Shown here piece by piece: positions 20,369-33,848 of a stretch of DNA of 64,000 nt. The notes below the pieces were generated by a model. It made no database searches and was not told where the DNA came from. It saw only the letters and a list, made by a program, of their open reading frames with translations. Source of the DNA: Zarea fungicola (taxonomy: Eukaryota; Ascomycota; Sordariomycetes; Hypocreales; Cordycipitaceae); assembly GCA_900169235.1 (NCBI GenBank), contig FWCC01000328.1, positions 1 to 64,000 of the forward strand, written 5' to 3'. A program made the position numbers and the translations under genes. Positions within the stretch are counted from its first letter, which is position 1, and every line of letters begins with the position of its first letter.

Positions 20369-21827
20369 AGATGCACTTCGGACAAGTACAAAAGAAACGA
20401 TTTCATGTTTTGTTTCTCTCTTTTTTTTTTAATTTGTTAAAATGTATAAAGTAATGCGTTCAAGAAGACATACGGATACTGAAGAGGCACAAGATGCCTT
20501 ACTACAGAGGGCAAAGTCCACTCACGGCGTTTTATTTAGTTGGCTCATTTTGGGTTGTGTTGTATTTACTGTGATAATGGAATTATTATTTATTCTTTTG
20601 TTTTACTACCGTTGTTCACTGCGATGGAATCATGTTTACGGAGCGATAAAATAATCCATCTACTGTCCAAGACAACGAAATGTTGTGAATGCGTCTTTTA
20701 TTCGGTTGACAATGCGGGGAACCCTTGCATTTGTATTGGTGTTACGGCTGCTGCCAGATACGGAAACAAGGAGCAAGCTGTCGCCGGATTTCTAATTTGT
20801 CTTTTAATAACCACACACATAGTACTCCATAACTTGATTGTTAGGTTGAGAAGAGGCTGAAATTGATTACTCAAGTGACAACACTAACCCTGCTCTGTCT
20901 GACACGACAATGGCCGTTAACTACCCGGTAAGCAGACCGACCCTACCGGAATAGCGCTTACTTACGAAGCGCCATCCAAACACCTATCTCAATGGTTTTC
21001 GCAGCAACTCTACAGCCCTGTGGCGTTTTAACAGGCGGCGTTTTTGGGCGGAGTTTCCATAAGCTGCTGCCGGAAATGCCGCGTTCGTTCAACATTAAGC
21101 TGACATTCGGACTATATAACAATTTCTGCGGTATTAAGGCTGTGGACATACCGATTTACCTGTAGGTTCACTAACTAGTAGGCACTCAAACCAACAACAA
21201 TTGGGGGCAAAGCCTGGGTATGCAATAACAAGTTGACCATGACAAAAATTCCCTGTCAGTTAGGAACGACTCGAAAAAAAAGAGCCACGCTTAGCAATAA
21301 GCTACAGCTAGTCAGTTGATGGTCTATCCTCAGCTGCAGCTCTTCTGTCAACAGGCTGAAGCCGTAAAGCCGTAGCAATTACATGGCCGTAAAAATGGAG
21401 TCTCCCACATTTCTCCAACCTTATCAATTGGCGGGTTCGGCTTCCTCTCACTCACCCGTCTTATAACCAATTGTAGCCTAGTAAGCAGCTTTAGCAGCCT
21501 CCTAAGCTTTAATGTTCGAGCCTAAGTGAGGAGTTTAGTACAAGATGAGACATCAGCTCGCACAGACGCAAGCCGTTGGCTGCCTTTCAGCAAATAGCAG
21601 AGGCTAGAACCCCGCACTTGGGCCAATATTTGGGGTTGGCTGCTTCATGCGATGTGGCCGGGTATCTGGTTGTCTGGCTATACGACGACCCCTCATGCGC
21701 CTCCACATGCAGCTGCTGCATTGGAACTTTTGTGTATTTATTAGATACAGCTTGTCTCCATCAGAAACCTTCCATTGTCATTATCCCAAATAATTGACAA
21801 CTATACTCTTAATTGAAGCCATACACA
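20369..21827. other. Intergenic spacer, hapX 3' region and promoter of cystathionine gamma-synthase
   Basis: No gene is recognised in 1.46 kb. Small frames at 20442-20860 plus are AT-rich and hydrophobic by composition but lack family features. A 6-bp hairpin (GCGCTT...AAGCGC) occurs around 20955-20973. Confidence 0.5.
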
Positions 21828-23754
21828 ATGGTTGTCCTCAAGACAGAGTCCGAATTCGGTCACGCACCGCCGCCGCAGACGCCGTACAGCATCATCAGCA
21901 ACCTTCCAGGATGGGAGATGCTGGAGCGTTTCCGTGAGGGCGACTTGTCTCCCATGGCCAAGGTCGTGCATATTTACCCACGCTTCACGCCGACGCATGC
22001 AGCTCGAGAGGTACGTTTGAAATACCTCCAATTGCCTTTCCTGATGTGAATACTTGCTCCAAGCAGAATACACCAAGGCATACGCACAAGAAAAAAAGAA
22101 TTAAACAAAAAAGCCAAGAAAACCCAAGCTAACAAGGATGATTTTGATTTCTTACTTGACAGCTCAGCGGAGCACTCGCCCAGAAACTCGGAATGGAGGG
22201 CAGTAGCTGTCTCTTCTATCTCAACCCCATCATGTGGCCGTACACGACCTCCCATGTACAGAACCCCCAGCGCAAGCAGCACGCCACCTCGCCAGACAAC
22301 CTGACCTTTAAAGTCGTTGACATTGCGGGCCACCGGCTCTACGCGGTGCTGTTCTCGCCGCAGTACACCATGGCGCTCATTGGCTCCTGGGGCACGCCGG
22401 GCCTCTGCATCTCCATCCGCGGCGCGGAGCGTCTGCTCAAGGGCATCGACACCGCCGTCGAGGTCCCCTACACCAAGGGCGACGCCGCGGTGCCGGCGCC
22501 GACGTGGACGCCAGAAGGTCCCGCCCACGCGCCGCTGCGCCAACGCATCGTGGACATTCTCCGCAACGGCGCCGTTGACCCTGCCAAGGTCCAGTGCGAG
22601 ACCAAGGACGTGTTTCTGTACCCGTCGGGCATGGGCGCCGTGTTCCACTCGAAGAATCTGGTCCAGGAGTATCTGCCGGGCGGCCACAATGTCGAGCTGG
22701 GCGTCGTGTTTCACAACACGCATGAGCTGATGCATGAGGAGAGCGCTGGCAAGTTTAAGCATCTGGGCAAGGTGGACAGGGCGGCTCTGGATGAGATGGA
22801 GGCGTGGCTGGCGGGCGGTGGCAAGATTACATATACCATTGTCGAGTTTCCCGGAAACCCGACTCTCGAATCTGTGGATTTGGCGAGGCTCAAGAAGCTG
22901 GTATGTTGTTTTTTTCTTTCACCTTTCCTATTTGATCATTTGCGCTCCCACCGCTTCCTTTCAAAGGAGAGACCTATTTTTCAGCATGGCTAACAGAAAT
23001 GATTTGGCAGTCTGAAAAGTACAACTTTGTCCTCATTGTCGATGACACCATTGGCAGCGCCGCCAACGTTGACGTCCTGGCCGCGTCGGACGTGCTCATC
23101 ACCTCGCTCACAAAGTCCTTCAACGGCCGCTCCGACGCCCTCGGCGGGAGCATTGTCCTCAATCCGCTCTCGCCGCACTACCCCGAGCTCTCCCGCCGCT
23201 TCACCAGCACCCACGTCAACGAGCTCTTTGCCGAGGACGCGGCGGTCCTCCTCGCCAACGCGCACGACTACTACGAGCGCACCCGGGTGCTCAACGCCAA
23301 CGCGCAGGGCATGGCCGAGTTCCTGCACAGGAGCATCACCGAGGTGCCCGGCTCGCCCGTCGTGCAGGTGCGCTACCCGACCCTGCTGGCGAGCAAGCCG
23401 CACTACGACGAGTTCAAGCGCAAGGGCACCCCGGAGCTGCCCGAGCCGGGGTACGGGTGCCTGCTCAACGTGGACTTTGAGAGCCGGGAGACGGCCATGG
23501 CGTTTTACGACAACTGCGGCTTCTACCCGTCGCCGCACCTGGGCGGGCATGTGACGATTATGCTGGCCTACAACATGCTCATGTTTGGCAAGGACCCCAA
23601 GGAGGCGGCCGAGGTGCGCGACTACGGCGCCAAGGGTGAGAGCATTCGCTTCTCGGCCGGCCTGGAGAAGCTAGAGGATTTGGTGGACACGTTGAAGTTT
23701 GCGCTGGATAAGGCGATTGAGGCCAAGAAGGCGGCGGCAGAGAAGAAGGAGTAA
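21828..23754 (+). CDS. STR2: Cystathionine gamma-synthase-like PLP enzyme (Cys/Met metabolism family)
   Basis: Three exons (21828-22010, 22163-22900, 23011-23754; introns of 152 and 110 nt) encode 554 residues, the long fungal type of cystathionine gamma-synthase (yeast STR2, Neurospora met-7). The Cys/Met-metabolism PLP fold is visible: the cofactor aspartate region FVLIVDDTIGS, then the PLP-binding Lys342 in VLITSLTKSFNGRSDALGG. The N-terminal about 60 residues and the segment SGMGAVFHSKNLV belong to the fungal subgroup. The reaction joins cysteine with an activated homoserine to give cystathionine in transsulfuration towards methionine. The start is the ATG at 21828; there is no other upstream ATG in frame. 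A Lys/Ala-rich tail ends the protein. No CYS3-type palindrome was recognised upstream. Confidence 0.88.
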
Positions 23755-26700
23755 AAGATGGCCCGAGAGTATTGATAAATTAACACGTAATAGAGGTTTT
23801 TTGTAATGAAATATAAAACAGTTGAGCAAATCTCATTGTGTAAAAGAGCAAAAAGCTACATGACAGGAATGAAGAAAATGATGTATTGCTGCATAGCTGA
23901 CAATTCAACGATAATTGCAACAATGGCTTTTTAGATAAAAAAAGTTACTGGTTTCACGACCCTTTTAATTGAATTTTTTTTTACCATGCAATTTTCTTTG
24001 AGCCGAGAGATCACTAGGTAAAGCTGCCGTTCTGCGTATAAGTGGTTATCTGCGGGCAGCTGCGGACAGAAAAAAAAAGTGACGCAGGCTGTACCAAGCG
24101 GTCGGGATGAGCCGCAGTAGGACCAACGAAATAAAAAGACAACAAGGGACTAGCCGAAAGACCAAGGAAAGAACCCCTGCATCCCTCATGCACTCAGCAT
24201 TGCTTCTTTCTAGGGTATTTCGGGAGTGGAACAAGACGAGCTATGGGTGCGGCGGGAGCGGAGAAACGGCGTCCTCATGAGCTTGCTTCTTTGGGTACAC
24301 TGACAGCGTGTGGCTGCAGATTTTTTTTTTGTCTGACCGCATGTCTAGGTAGTGACTCAGTTGCGCAAGATATTGACATCCCCTTTGTCTAATGGTTTTC
24401 TTTGTCTTCCCGTTTTTGTAAAAGGGGCAGCTTGGCTCTGGCTACGCGGGAGTCAGCGATATCGACATTGTACAAATGCAGCTGTAGAAAGAGGCAATTG
24501 AGAGTAATGATTGGCTCGTATTGATAGAAGACCCGAGTCAATGCTATTGGGTGGCAATGCACGGTTCGGTAGGTGGTTGGCTGGGAATGGCCGACGGGTA
24601 GGGGTCTATGCTCCAAGATGGTGTTGAACAAACTGCGTTAGTTGGTTAGTTGTTCACCAAGGCTGTCTGTGCGTTGGCATCTTGTGCAGGATGCTCGATG
24701 CAAGGTATTCTTAGCATTTAACCCAGTTCTTACTTATTCTGCATACTCCCGTATATGGGATGGGAGATGTGGAAGATGGAGATTGGTGGACGGCGAGATT
24801 CATGACAGCAGAGCAACGGCGCAAACCGGAGGCAGCTTGATTACAAAGTTCTCAAGAGAAGGAGACGAGTGCTCCGTGTAAGCCATGAGGCTGTTTTACA
24901 AGCAGATAAAGCGGAAAGCTGGTGTGTAGGGGTGGGCCGCTAGAGCAACACATGGGTAATGCAGGTTGCTGCAGTGCCAACTCAGACACTGCTCATGACG
25001 CCAGCCCAGTATGCCGTGGGTCTTGTACACGTAGATGCTTGATTTGAGTTGAATAATTTTTTTTTATATTTCTTTTTGTAGTTTGATGGGTTTCAGTTTG
25101 GGAAACGTATAATATCTGGGCTGTTATATAGGCAGGGTTGAGTGCAACATACAGGAACCATGGTTTATGGTGATTGTGCGGGATTTTCGAATAGTTTGTA
25201 CGTGAGCATCTGTTATAACCGCAACTTGCAAGTCAAACTTTCGGTGTAAGCCCCATCCACCATCAAGTCTGGTGATGTATGTTTGTGTTTGCTATGCAGC
25301 TATTGTATTGGGTGCCGAGGGAGGTCCTGTGACTATGCGTTAGCTGTGTGGTAATGCGGTCGGAAAGGTCACGAGAACACTGGTGCAGCTCTTCCACCCC
25401 TTCCTATTTCACTGCTTGTTGCTTTTTCTCTTTTGCTTTATTGCATTGCTTTCCGCCTCTCCAAATCTTCGATGCACTTGTGCACATGGACGGTTTCGTA
25501 CTAGGAGGGAGGTGGGGGGCGGTGGTGTGCGTGGCAAAAGGGATCGTCGACCAGTAGACCAGTAGATGAGGTAAACCGACAGTCTGGACGGCGGAGCGGC
25601 GGCGTGGACCTTTGAACTGAAGGAGAAAGATGACGAGAGGGTTTTCTTTTTCCTTTTTCCTTTTTTTCTGTCACATATCTGGGGTATTTATAATTATTAT
25701 TTTTAATTGTGTAAATGATGTATTTGTTCCTTGTCAGTGTAAACCGAGGTTACAGTGACTCTACAGCGGGGGTGAGCTGTAGTTGCTCGCTGTCACCAAC
25801 TCACCAATGCCCATGCCCCAAAGGCTGCCCGCCACCACGCTACTCAGTACCTTCCAGAGGACACGCCCACTGCCACTGGCTGGTCCCCCTGACTTGTCTG
25901 CTGGCAGCTGATGGTAATGCGTTGGCAAACCTGCTGGCGTCTCCCGTCTTGGCCTAGCGCAGCCGCTGGAACCACTGCAACCAACCCTGGCAAGACCTCA
26001 AGCCCTCCAAGATGCAGCTCCGGTGCAGCTCCAGTGCAGCTCCAGTGCAGCTGCTCGTACCGTCCCCGTAACGCTCTTTTCGTCACTACCGGCGCGGGAC
26101 GGCGGGAATTTCTTTTTTGGACAAGCCCATGTCATATATCACCCGATGCACCGTATGCATTGTCTGCAGGCGGGCGGCCTGTGCTCTGCTGGCAATCACT
26201 TTTATTTTTGGCGCTTTTATTTTTTGGGTAATTTTGTGGCGGCATGTTGATGCGGCCCTTGTCCTGCTTGTCCAGTCCCCTGCACCCCTAACAATTTATT
26301 ATATCTGCCATGCTATACCTAGGAAGCGTTTCTTTGGGCCACCCACAGTGTCTGCAGTAGTGTCATGTATACTTTGTCAACTCTGCAACGGGGGAAAAAA
26401 AAGGGAATGAAAAAATAGCTCTCATAGCCCTACACCAGATTCTGTCTACATTTCCTCGTGTCATGCAAAGTATTTTTTTTTTCTTTTATTCTTTCCTTTG
26501 CCACACACAATATTCGTAGTTGTGCGTTGGCAACAGCCCCCCCTCAAGCATTGCACCAACCACTCGCTGAATGCACTAGAGAGTCAGCGAGTGTGTGGTA
26601 CTACAGCTGTCTTTGGTGTGTTCGTTGGCTCTCGTTGCTTCTGCTTGCTGCCCGCCTGCCTGCCGCACGCCTACCTGCCAACTCAGCCCAGATCCCCGGA

Positions 26701-27449
26701 CACTTTCATGTACCCTTGCACTGAGATATGGAGGGGGAGTACAGAGCACACAGAGTGCCAAGTACCGCATAGATACTTACTGAATAGATACTTTGCTTGT
26801 ACTTTAGTTGTATCTAAACTCGTCACACCCAGATATCATCCGTCTCTTCCAGCCTCCTTTTCCATTCTCCTCCACGCTTTATTTTTTCCCTGCTTTGACT
26901 TCTAATTTTTCTTGCTTCTCTTCCAATTTCCTGCATTTTTGTCTTTTGCATCACCCAGCGCCATCTATCCCGCATCGCTCCCCTTCTCTCTCTGCCTCAT
27001 CATTGTTTGTCCTCACCTGTCTCGCCCCGCTCACACTCCCCCGGTACCTGGAACCGTCTCCGCCCCCCACTTGACTCTCCGCGAGCCACAGAGCACCTGC
27101 GCCGCGCTCTTCATCCGCTGTCAACTCAGGCCTGCCACCGCCTGCCACCGCCTAGTTGGCACCGCGTTATCGCCCGTCTGCCGCCCGCCACCACTATAAT
27201 CCTGGTCGTCGCACGACAGCTTCCTCTTCCCGACATTTCTCAGCATCTGCGCATCGAGTACCACTTCTTCTTCTTCTTTGTAACCCTCTCTCCTGCATCT
27301 GCTGGTTTTTTTTATTTCCTGCACAACGCTGCAGCCTCCGATTCTTGGCTTATTTTCTCGCCCTGTTAGCCCGTTGGTAGCTTCCTGGTGAAGCTGCTAC
27401 TCGAGCTACCTGGCGCCTGAATAGCTTCACCCTCCATGGGACAGTTATA
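23755..27449. other. Long intergenic region, 3.7 kb
   Basis: No protein gene could be supported here. Many frames of 60-135 codons occur, mostly in pyrimidine-rich plus-strand sequence (25.35-27.4 kb) that resembles an extended fungal promoter and 5' leader for the large gene that follows. An 11-bp tandem array is at 26013-26056 and CT-rich tracts are dense at 26810-27110. Confidence 0.5.
26013..26056. repeat. Tandem repeat, 11 bp x about 4
   Basis: The unit TGCAGCTCCAG (first copy ends CGG) repeats three times and part of a fourth, containing PvuII-like CAGCTG/CAGCTC cores. Confidence 0.85.
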
Positions 27450-30400
27450 ATGTCCATGCAGCGCTCGCTCTCCTCTCCAGTCCGCACACGCTCTACACCT
27501 CGTACGTCGAACAGTATTCAACAGCTGCCGGCTCTAATTGAGCTCTATACCCCACTTCTCTCTACTGCTCTGTTGTTTTCTCGGCTAACAATGCCTTACA
27601 GCTCCCGACCTCGCGTCCCTCGCGCACGCAAACGCGCACATCCCTGCCTCGGCAACCTCTCCCACCCTCCTTCGATCCCGGAGATACCGATCGCCCAGTC
27701 CAAAGCGCAGTTCCAGTTCTCGAACCTTGAACGGAAGGCCCTCTCGAAGAAATGACGATACTTGGCGCCCCAGCCATGTCCAGGACGGCTCCCCAGCCGC
27801 AAGGCCCTTGCTATCGGATGCGTCTGTTTCTGCTTTGCCTCCCGCGGCTGCCGCCCATAAACAGGAGCTCCCAGTTCGGTCAAACACTATCCATGGTGAC
27901 AAGCTAGCCGCCCGGATGCCCAGAACACTTCTCGACAATGTTGGCCTATATACGAACCACAGGTTTCCCGTGCCCAGAGACACAACTACCCTTCAGGAGC
28001 TTGCCCACTTGGCTCGTTTATCTAAATACCAAACCCGCAAGAGAAACATTACCCGCATCCGTCTGGAGAGAACCCTCATCAGCACAGCGCTCGGTGCCCG
28101 GCTGACGCGCTGTGGTGACATTGCCCATCGCAACCTGGTTGACAGCTTCCGCAAGGACGAAAAGGACAATTTTGCCGCCCTCTACAATGCCATCCAGGAC
28201 GTCAGAAAAAGTTGCGATGAACTAAGGAGATTTGCCCTCCTGGAACCTGATTTGGAATCCCAATCCTCTCCCATCCTCGGGTCCTCGGAAAGCGTCGACA
28301 CTCTCTCTGCTCTGCCAAACGGCAACTCGTCACCTTCAACGACTGCCACCTTTTTGGATGACATTTCTGCTTCTGCCAGGGACTCTTTCCTCGAGTTTCT
28401 GTCCGAAATTAGAAACAACCCAGACTACCTCCCCACCCGGATATCTGCCCTTTCCAGCTCGGAGCTCAATGTCTTTCTTAACCCCCACCGTGGCTTGGAA
28501 CCCGTGGAGTCTGTTCTGTCCTCCAGCAACCGCTCCTATGCCCGGAACCACTCTCATCATCGACAGGCCGTCAGTGATGTGGAACGCTTCATGTCCTTCC
28601 AGAGACATGACCCTCTCTCGATTCTCATTCACACTTGCTTTGCTAACTCGGCAGGTCCCGACAGCAGTGAAGACAAGCGACGACTCGACATCTGGGCCTC
28701 GGTCCTCGCCAGGCTCATTTCCGAACCCAAATCATCCAGTGAACATTTCCTTATCTGTGTACTCAACTCCTGGACCATGATGCGCGAGTGGTCTGGAAAG
28801 TCTAACATGGAATGGTACCTCATGAAAATTCTATCTGACGGCGCCTTTCTCCTTGAGCGAGCCGAGGATCAGCACGGCACGCGCTTCAACCTCTCCGACT
28901 GGACCCAAGCCGATGAGATGGCCGCCCGCGAGTTTTACGAAAATGCCGTGGACCAGCTTTTTGAGATTGTGGATGATCCTGATAATACCGGAATCCCGGA
29001 CGGCCTGCTTGAACTTGGCAACGCCGTCCTCCAAAAGCTGGACAGTAAGTATCTCGACAACACCTCAAAATGGCTCGTCTGGAGATGCCTCTTCTTTGTC
29101 TTCTTTCTCGGAGTCATTGTACACCCGGAATCCCACGGAATGCTCGCCGAGCACCACATTACCCCTTATGCCAGAGAAAAGATTCTCAAAAAGGTTGCCA
29201 TGAAAGCTCATGAGTATGTTTCTGGACTTTGGAGCGGACAGAAATCTACTAGCTCCAAGCCTGTAGACATCCCCCAGCACATCAAGATCCACATCGAGAG
29301 TATCCTCGCCCGGTTCCAGAATTCCAACTTCAACCCTCCTATTTCTCGCCTTTTGCCTGCCAAATCAATAACATCCCTGCGCGAAACCGCAGAGGTCCGC
29401 CCTTATCTGGTCTTGTGTCCTGCTGACCTGTCTACCCTCGTCAATGCTCTTTATCCGGAACGCCGTCCATTGTCGTCTGCCTCTAGCACTTTCAAGTCCG
29501 GCGCTGCCTCCATATCTGGGCTCTCCTCCATCTCCCAACCCGTGGTCCTCCCCAACCCAAGGAATAGCTTCGAGACAGCCTCTGTGATTAGCACTAGTGT
29601 TTCCTCCGTATTTAGTGAAGCCGCGCCCCGTGATGACAATGCAGAAGGCTCGGCCAAGACGGCTTCGGTTCGGGACTCACCCACGATTACCGAGCCAGAC
29701 CTGCAGCGCAGGCTCAACAAATACGAAGATGATGGCTACCAGCTTCGTCTTGCTCTACACGAGTTGACCCGCAATCTAGGTGCCGATATCGTTCGAGGCG
29801 CAAGCCATCCATGCGCGGAACGGTGGGTAGTGCTGTTTGTCTCGTCTGACGGCACAAAGCTTGCAACCACTCTCGGATTGGAAACAGAAGACGACAACGA
29901 TGAGGAGCATAATTCGTCCAGCAGCGACTATGAGAATGAGACTGCTGTCCCGAGCTCCGAAATGGATAAAGGCTATTATCAACTCCGTAACGCAATTCTC
30001 AAGCTGGTTGAGGAATACGAGATTCCTCGAGATTTGGAAGCGGAAGCTACTGATGTTCAAATATCTAATCGTCCTTCAAGGCTGAAACGGTCCGGTTCTA
30101 GGCGTAGTACAAACCGAGGGAAACTTCGCCCCGAGCCGAATGGCGGCGTCTCGCTACACCCGCAGCCAGCACAAACGCCGCACCAATCGCCCCGTTCCAA
30201 TTCGAACATGGCAGAACCCGACAAGGAGGCCCCGCTGGTTACTATGCTCAAGGCTGCGTGGTCACAATCCAAAGCCCAGTCGGACTTTATCTCGTCGCAC
30301 ATGTATTGGAAGACTTTGAATCAGCTACGTGGACTCAGCTCGGAATCTTTACGGCGAAACAACTATGCTGCACTCATCAACATCTTCTCCCGTGAACCAA

Positions 30401-32802
30401 GGGATGCCATTAGCAAGTCGGCGCTCGCGATTGAGGAATTTGAGGCTTGGCTAGTTTGGCTCAAGCAGAGTCAGGAGCGACTTGAGGGTCAGATTGATTT
30501 GATGATGCGACGAACAAGAGCAATCCGCGACAAGATGTGGTACATTGCCGATGTGCGCAACTCCAAGGAATACGAGCATAGTCGCGACGTCTGCCATGCG
30601 CTCAGGCTCATGGGCACCCCCAGCCGCTGGCGAGCACAAACATCAAGATCAAGCAAGAGTGGTGCGTACATGCGCAAGGCCGAGTCTCAAATTTTGGATA
30701 TAATCGCTGCGTCTCCGGCGCAAGGTGGACCAAACAAGCTGAGTGATGAACAAGCAGAGATGACCGCTGCTTGGTTGAAGCAATACGGCATCGAAAACTT
30801 CTGCCAAGGAGAAGAGAGAATTCATCGACTCTGTTGCGAAGTGGAAAAGTGCGTTTCGAAGCTAATTGGCGAGACCATCAGAGAAGCTCCAGTACTTTGG
30901 TCAAGCGAGCTGTATAAGAGAGACAAGGCAATGTATGATCGGATGAAACTACGGGAAAGAGACAATAGCTGGACGGGAGACGACACTGGTAGCATCATGA
31001 GCGAGAATGAACGGCGGCAAACATTCTCTACGCTGCGACCATCCGCCACATATGGGAGAGATTTGAGGACCATGAGCTCCCAAAATACGAGCCAACAATC
31101 ACTGGACTCGATTCGGCACGGATTTGCAAGACCCGCCGCCTCCCTGTCGGAGGTACTGGACGGCCATGACCCGCTGGACAGATATTCTCCTGTGCATGCC
31201 GCAGACTCCATAGGCACATTTTGGTCACCATTCCAGCCAACGCGATCACCAGTGTCTGGGCGGGCGTACTCGCCTACCACAAGTCTCACGAACCTCTCAA
31301 CCACGTTTTCCGGCTCACCGCACCATGCACTACTCGCGTCTCACAGCAGTCTTTCCACTGGCAGACCAGCCACGGCGACATCTTCAAACGAGACGGTCTA
31401 CCAGCACGTTGCTGATGGTGACCGGGGCAGGTTTCTCTCAGAGCTGAGGCAGTCCTTGACAAGCCTACTACTATCGGATTTGGGGACTCAGCTGCTGTCC
31501 AAGGGATCGGAGACGGATGTGTGGGTATCACAGCTTGGGCAGGAGTGCATCGATCGAAGGGAGGCTCTGGAGCAACACGCTCAGCGGAAGAATGCATTAA
31601 AGGAAAAGCCAAGCCGAACCTCGACGAAGCCGAGGGTAATTGAGAAGAAGAAGAGCTTTGGTAACCTTCGCGGCGCAGGCGAGTGTGCCGATGGGGTAGA
31701 CGTTGCGTCAAGTCCGAGCGCATCCGGCAGCCTGGTCCTGAGCGACGATGTTCAGTATGGAAGATCAAAGGAAGGTGACCCAGAGTTTCCATTCAGGAAT
31801 GCCTATCGTCGACTTCTGACCATGTTTTCTGTTCACCCGAATCCGTATGCAAAGTTGAACGCATTGAGGGAGCTCGAGCATCTCCTCGTTGCCTCGATGC
31901 CGGCATCGCCGCGGAGACAGTCGAAATGGCGACCCGAAGCCGCTTCCACTCGGGACGAGCGTGAATCAAAGGGTCATCGCACTACCCTTGACGGGGCCAT
32001 TGACTCTGTGCAGGAGAAACGCATGCAGCACTCGCACAATTACATGCAACATCATGGCGCAAGCAACGGTGGATCCCGCTCGGGCAGGACAGATGCAGTT
32101 ATTACGGAGCTCATGAAGCTGTTCAAGGACCCTTCCATGAGACCAAAGCAGCTGTTTCGCGATCTGCAGCTGATTTCGGCGTTTGTGTCGCCAGTCATTC
32201 TAGACCGGCCAGAACGGGGCAAAGCTTTCTGGGATGTAGGGCTGGCTGCGTTGAAACTCAAGTCTGAAATTTGTCGTACCATGGTAGAGATGGCAGACGA
32301 GGTCTTTGCGGCTCACACGCAGACACGAGGGTCGGCTATTGACACGGCGGCGGGCGGTGTGCCTGTGCAGTCATCAACCGGCACACCTCCGCCACCGTCG
32401 TCAACGTATAAACTTAAGGATGTTGGCAGGATGTGGGCCATTACAGCCAAGGAGGGCTATCCCGCAGCACAGCGCGAGTTGGCGCTTTTCTATCTGTCAA
32501 ATCCAGAGTTTGTGGAGCGCATTACGCTTCCTCTGTCGAGGCCGAGCGAGGTTTTCAAGCAGGTGGTGATGGACAAGTACAAACGCAACGACAAGAGGGG
32601 AGGCGGGATTGGATCGCAAGCAGGCATGACGGGAGCTACGACGAACGGTGGACACGGGCAGGCCAGCGGCAAGGACAGCGATGTGCGAAACGACCCTGGA
32701 CTGATGTGCGTTGCCGTGCACTGGATGGAGGCGGCGGAGAAGGGAGGAGATGAGCTGGGCTCAAGTTTCTTGCGGCAAAATGAATTCATGGGGCGTGCAT
32801 AG
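27450..32802 (+). CDS. Large conserved fungal protein with Sel1-like C-terminus
   Basis: I propose a 52-nt first exon (27450-27501), a 100-nt intron (GTACGT...CTAAC...ACAG) and a second exon 27602-32802, giving 1750 residues. The second exon is open back to the acceptor, and its frame has no ATG at its beginning, so an upstream start exon is required; this one matches phase and signals. The protein is mainly helical. An N-terminal block (about 150-470) has segments such as DPLSILIHTCFANSAG and EHFLICVLNSWTMMREW. The middle (about 870-1060) contains a coiled stretch ending near YIADVRNSKEYEHSRDVCHALR. Long Ser/Pro-rich linkers separate the blocks. Near the end, WAITAKEGYPAAQRELALFYL and CVAVHWMEAAEKGGDEL look like Sel1/TPR-type helices. 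I do not recognise a studied homologue; a scaffold role is only a guess. Confidence 0.78.
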
Positions 32803-33848
32803 TTGGTCAACTCTGGAACTGTGTTTTTTGTCCCCTGGAGTTTTTAATGGACAAGGGTGGGAAGGGGAGTTGAGGTTATTTACAATTGTCATGGGATAAG
32901 TGGCAGTACGTGATTGTTTTTTTTTTTTTTTTGAAGCGCATTTACGCATTTATAGCGGCATGGGCATAGACTGGCTTTATAGACTGCGGGACAGTTTCAC
33001 ATTGTTTTTGTTTTTGTTTTCCAGTTATTTATGGCATGTTTTAAAATGGGAGGTTCGGCTTGTGAGAGACATGTCTGGACGGTTGGACGACAGAATGAGT
33101 ATACTTGAGTTGGATAGAAGAAGATGAGTTGAAACAAAATCCAAAAATAATAAAATGGATGCCTGAATGACATTTTGGTATAAATTGTAATACATACATA
33201 TGAAGCGTGATTACGTGAATATGTGAAGGAGTCGAGATCCCTGGTCGAGGCGTGATGCCTAGGGTAGGTCAAGTGATGAGGCCGTGGGATGTTAGCTAGA
33301 ACCTGTTTGCCCGTCTACTAACACCAAAGGCCAGGCAGAGATGCAGGCCAACAGGGGCAGAGACACCTGGATACAGCGGGTGTGGAAGAAAAGGCGGGGC
33401 TGTGCTGCCTGTTCCAACCGCTGTTGTGGCGCTGCAATTAGAGAACTGTAGTCCCTGCCTAGCGGCCCGCCCCTGTCAACCTAGCCTTGTGAACCACCCA
33501 ACTAACGAAACCTTGCCAAGTATCTCGTCCGTGTATTTATATGAGCATTCCGCTGCACCCTTTCCTGGGTTTCCATGTCTGGAGATTTTGTTTCTAATTT
33601 TAAGAGCTGTGCTGCTGCCCACCCATTGTGCACGGCAAACACCCACTGGCGGTAGACTGGCGGTAGACTGGCGGTACTGAGAGCAGAGCTTCAACGCCAC
33701 TGGGAGACGCAGGCCACAAGCGCAAACGGAGCTTGAGCACGAGACATCCCACATCCTCACAATCGCCTCACTCACTGCATAACTGAGCAATAACCGCCAC
33801 CGTCCCTCATTACCTCGCCACATTTCTCTTCATCCTTTTCATCACACA
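32803..33848. other. Intergenic spacer with T16 run and 11-bp repeats
   Basis: A run of 16 T (32917-32932) lies about 115 bp after the stop codon of the large gene. The 11-bp tandem repeat at 33645-33677 lies in the promoter side of the F-box gene. No gene is recognised. Confidence 0.55.
33645..33677. repeat. Tandem repeat, 11 bp x 3
   Basis: The unit ACTGGCGGTAG is present three times, with the last base differing in copy three. It lies 172 bp upstream of the F-box start codon. Confidence 0.85.
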
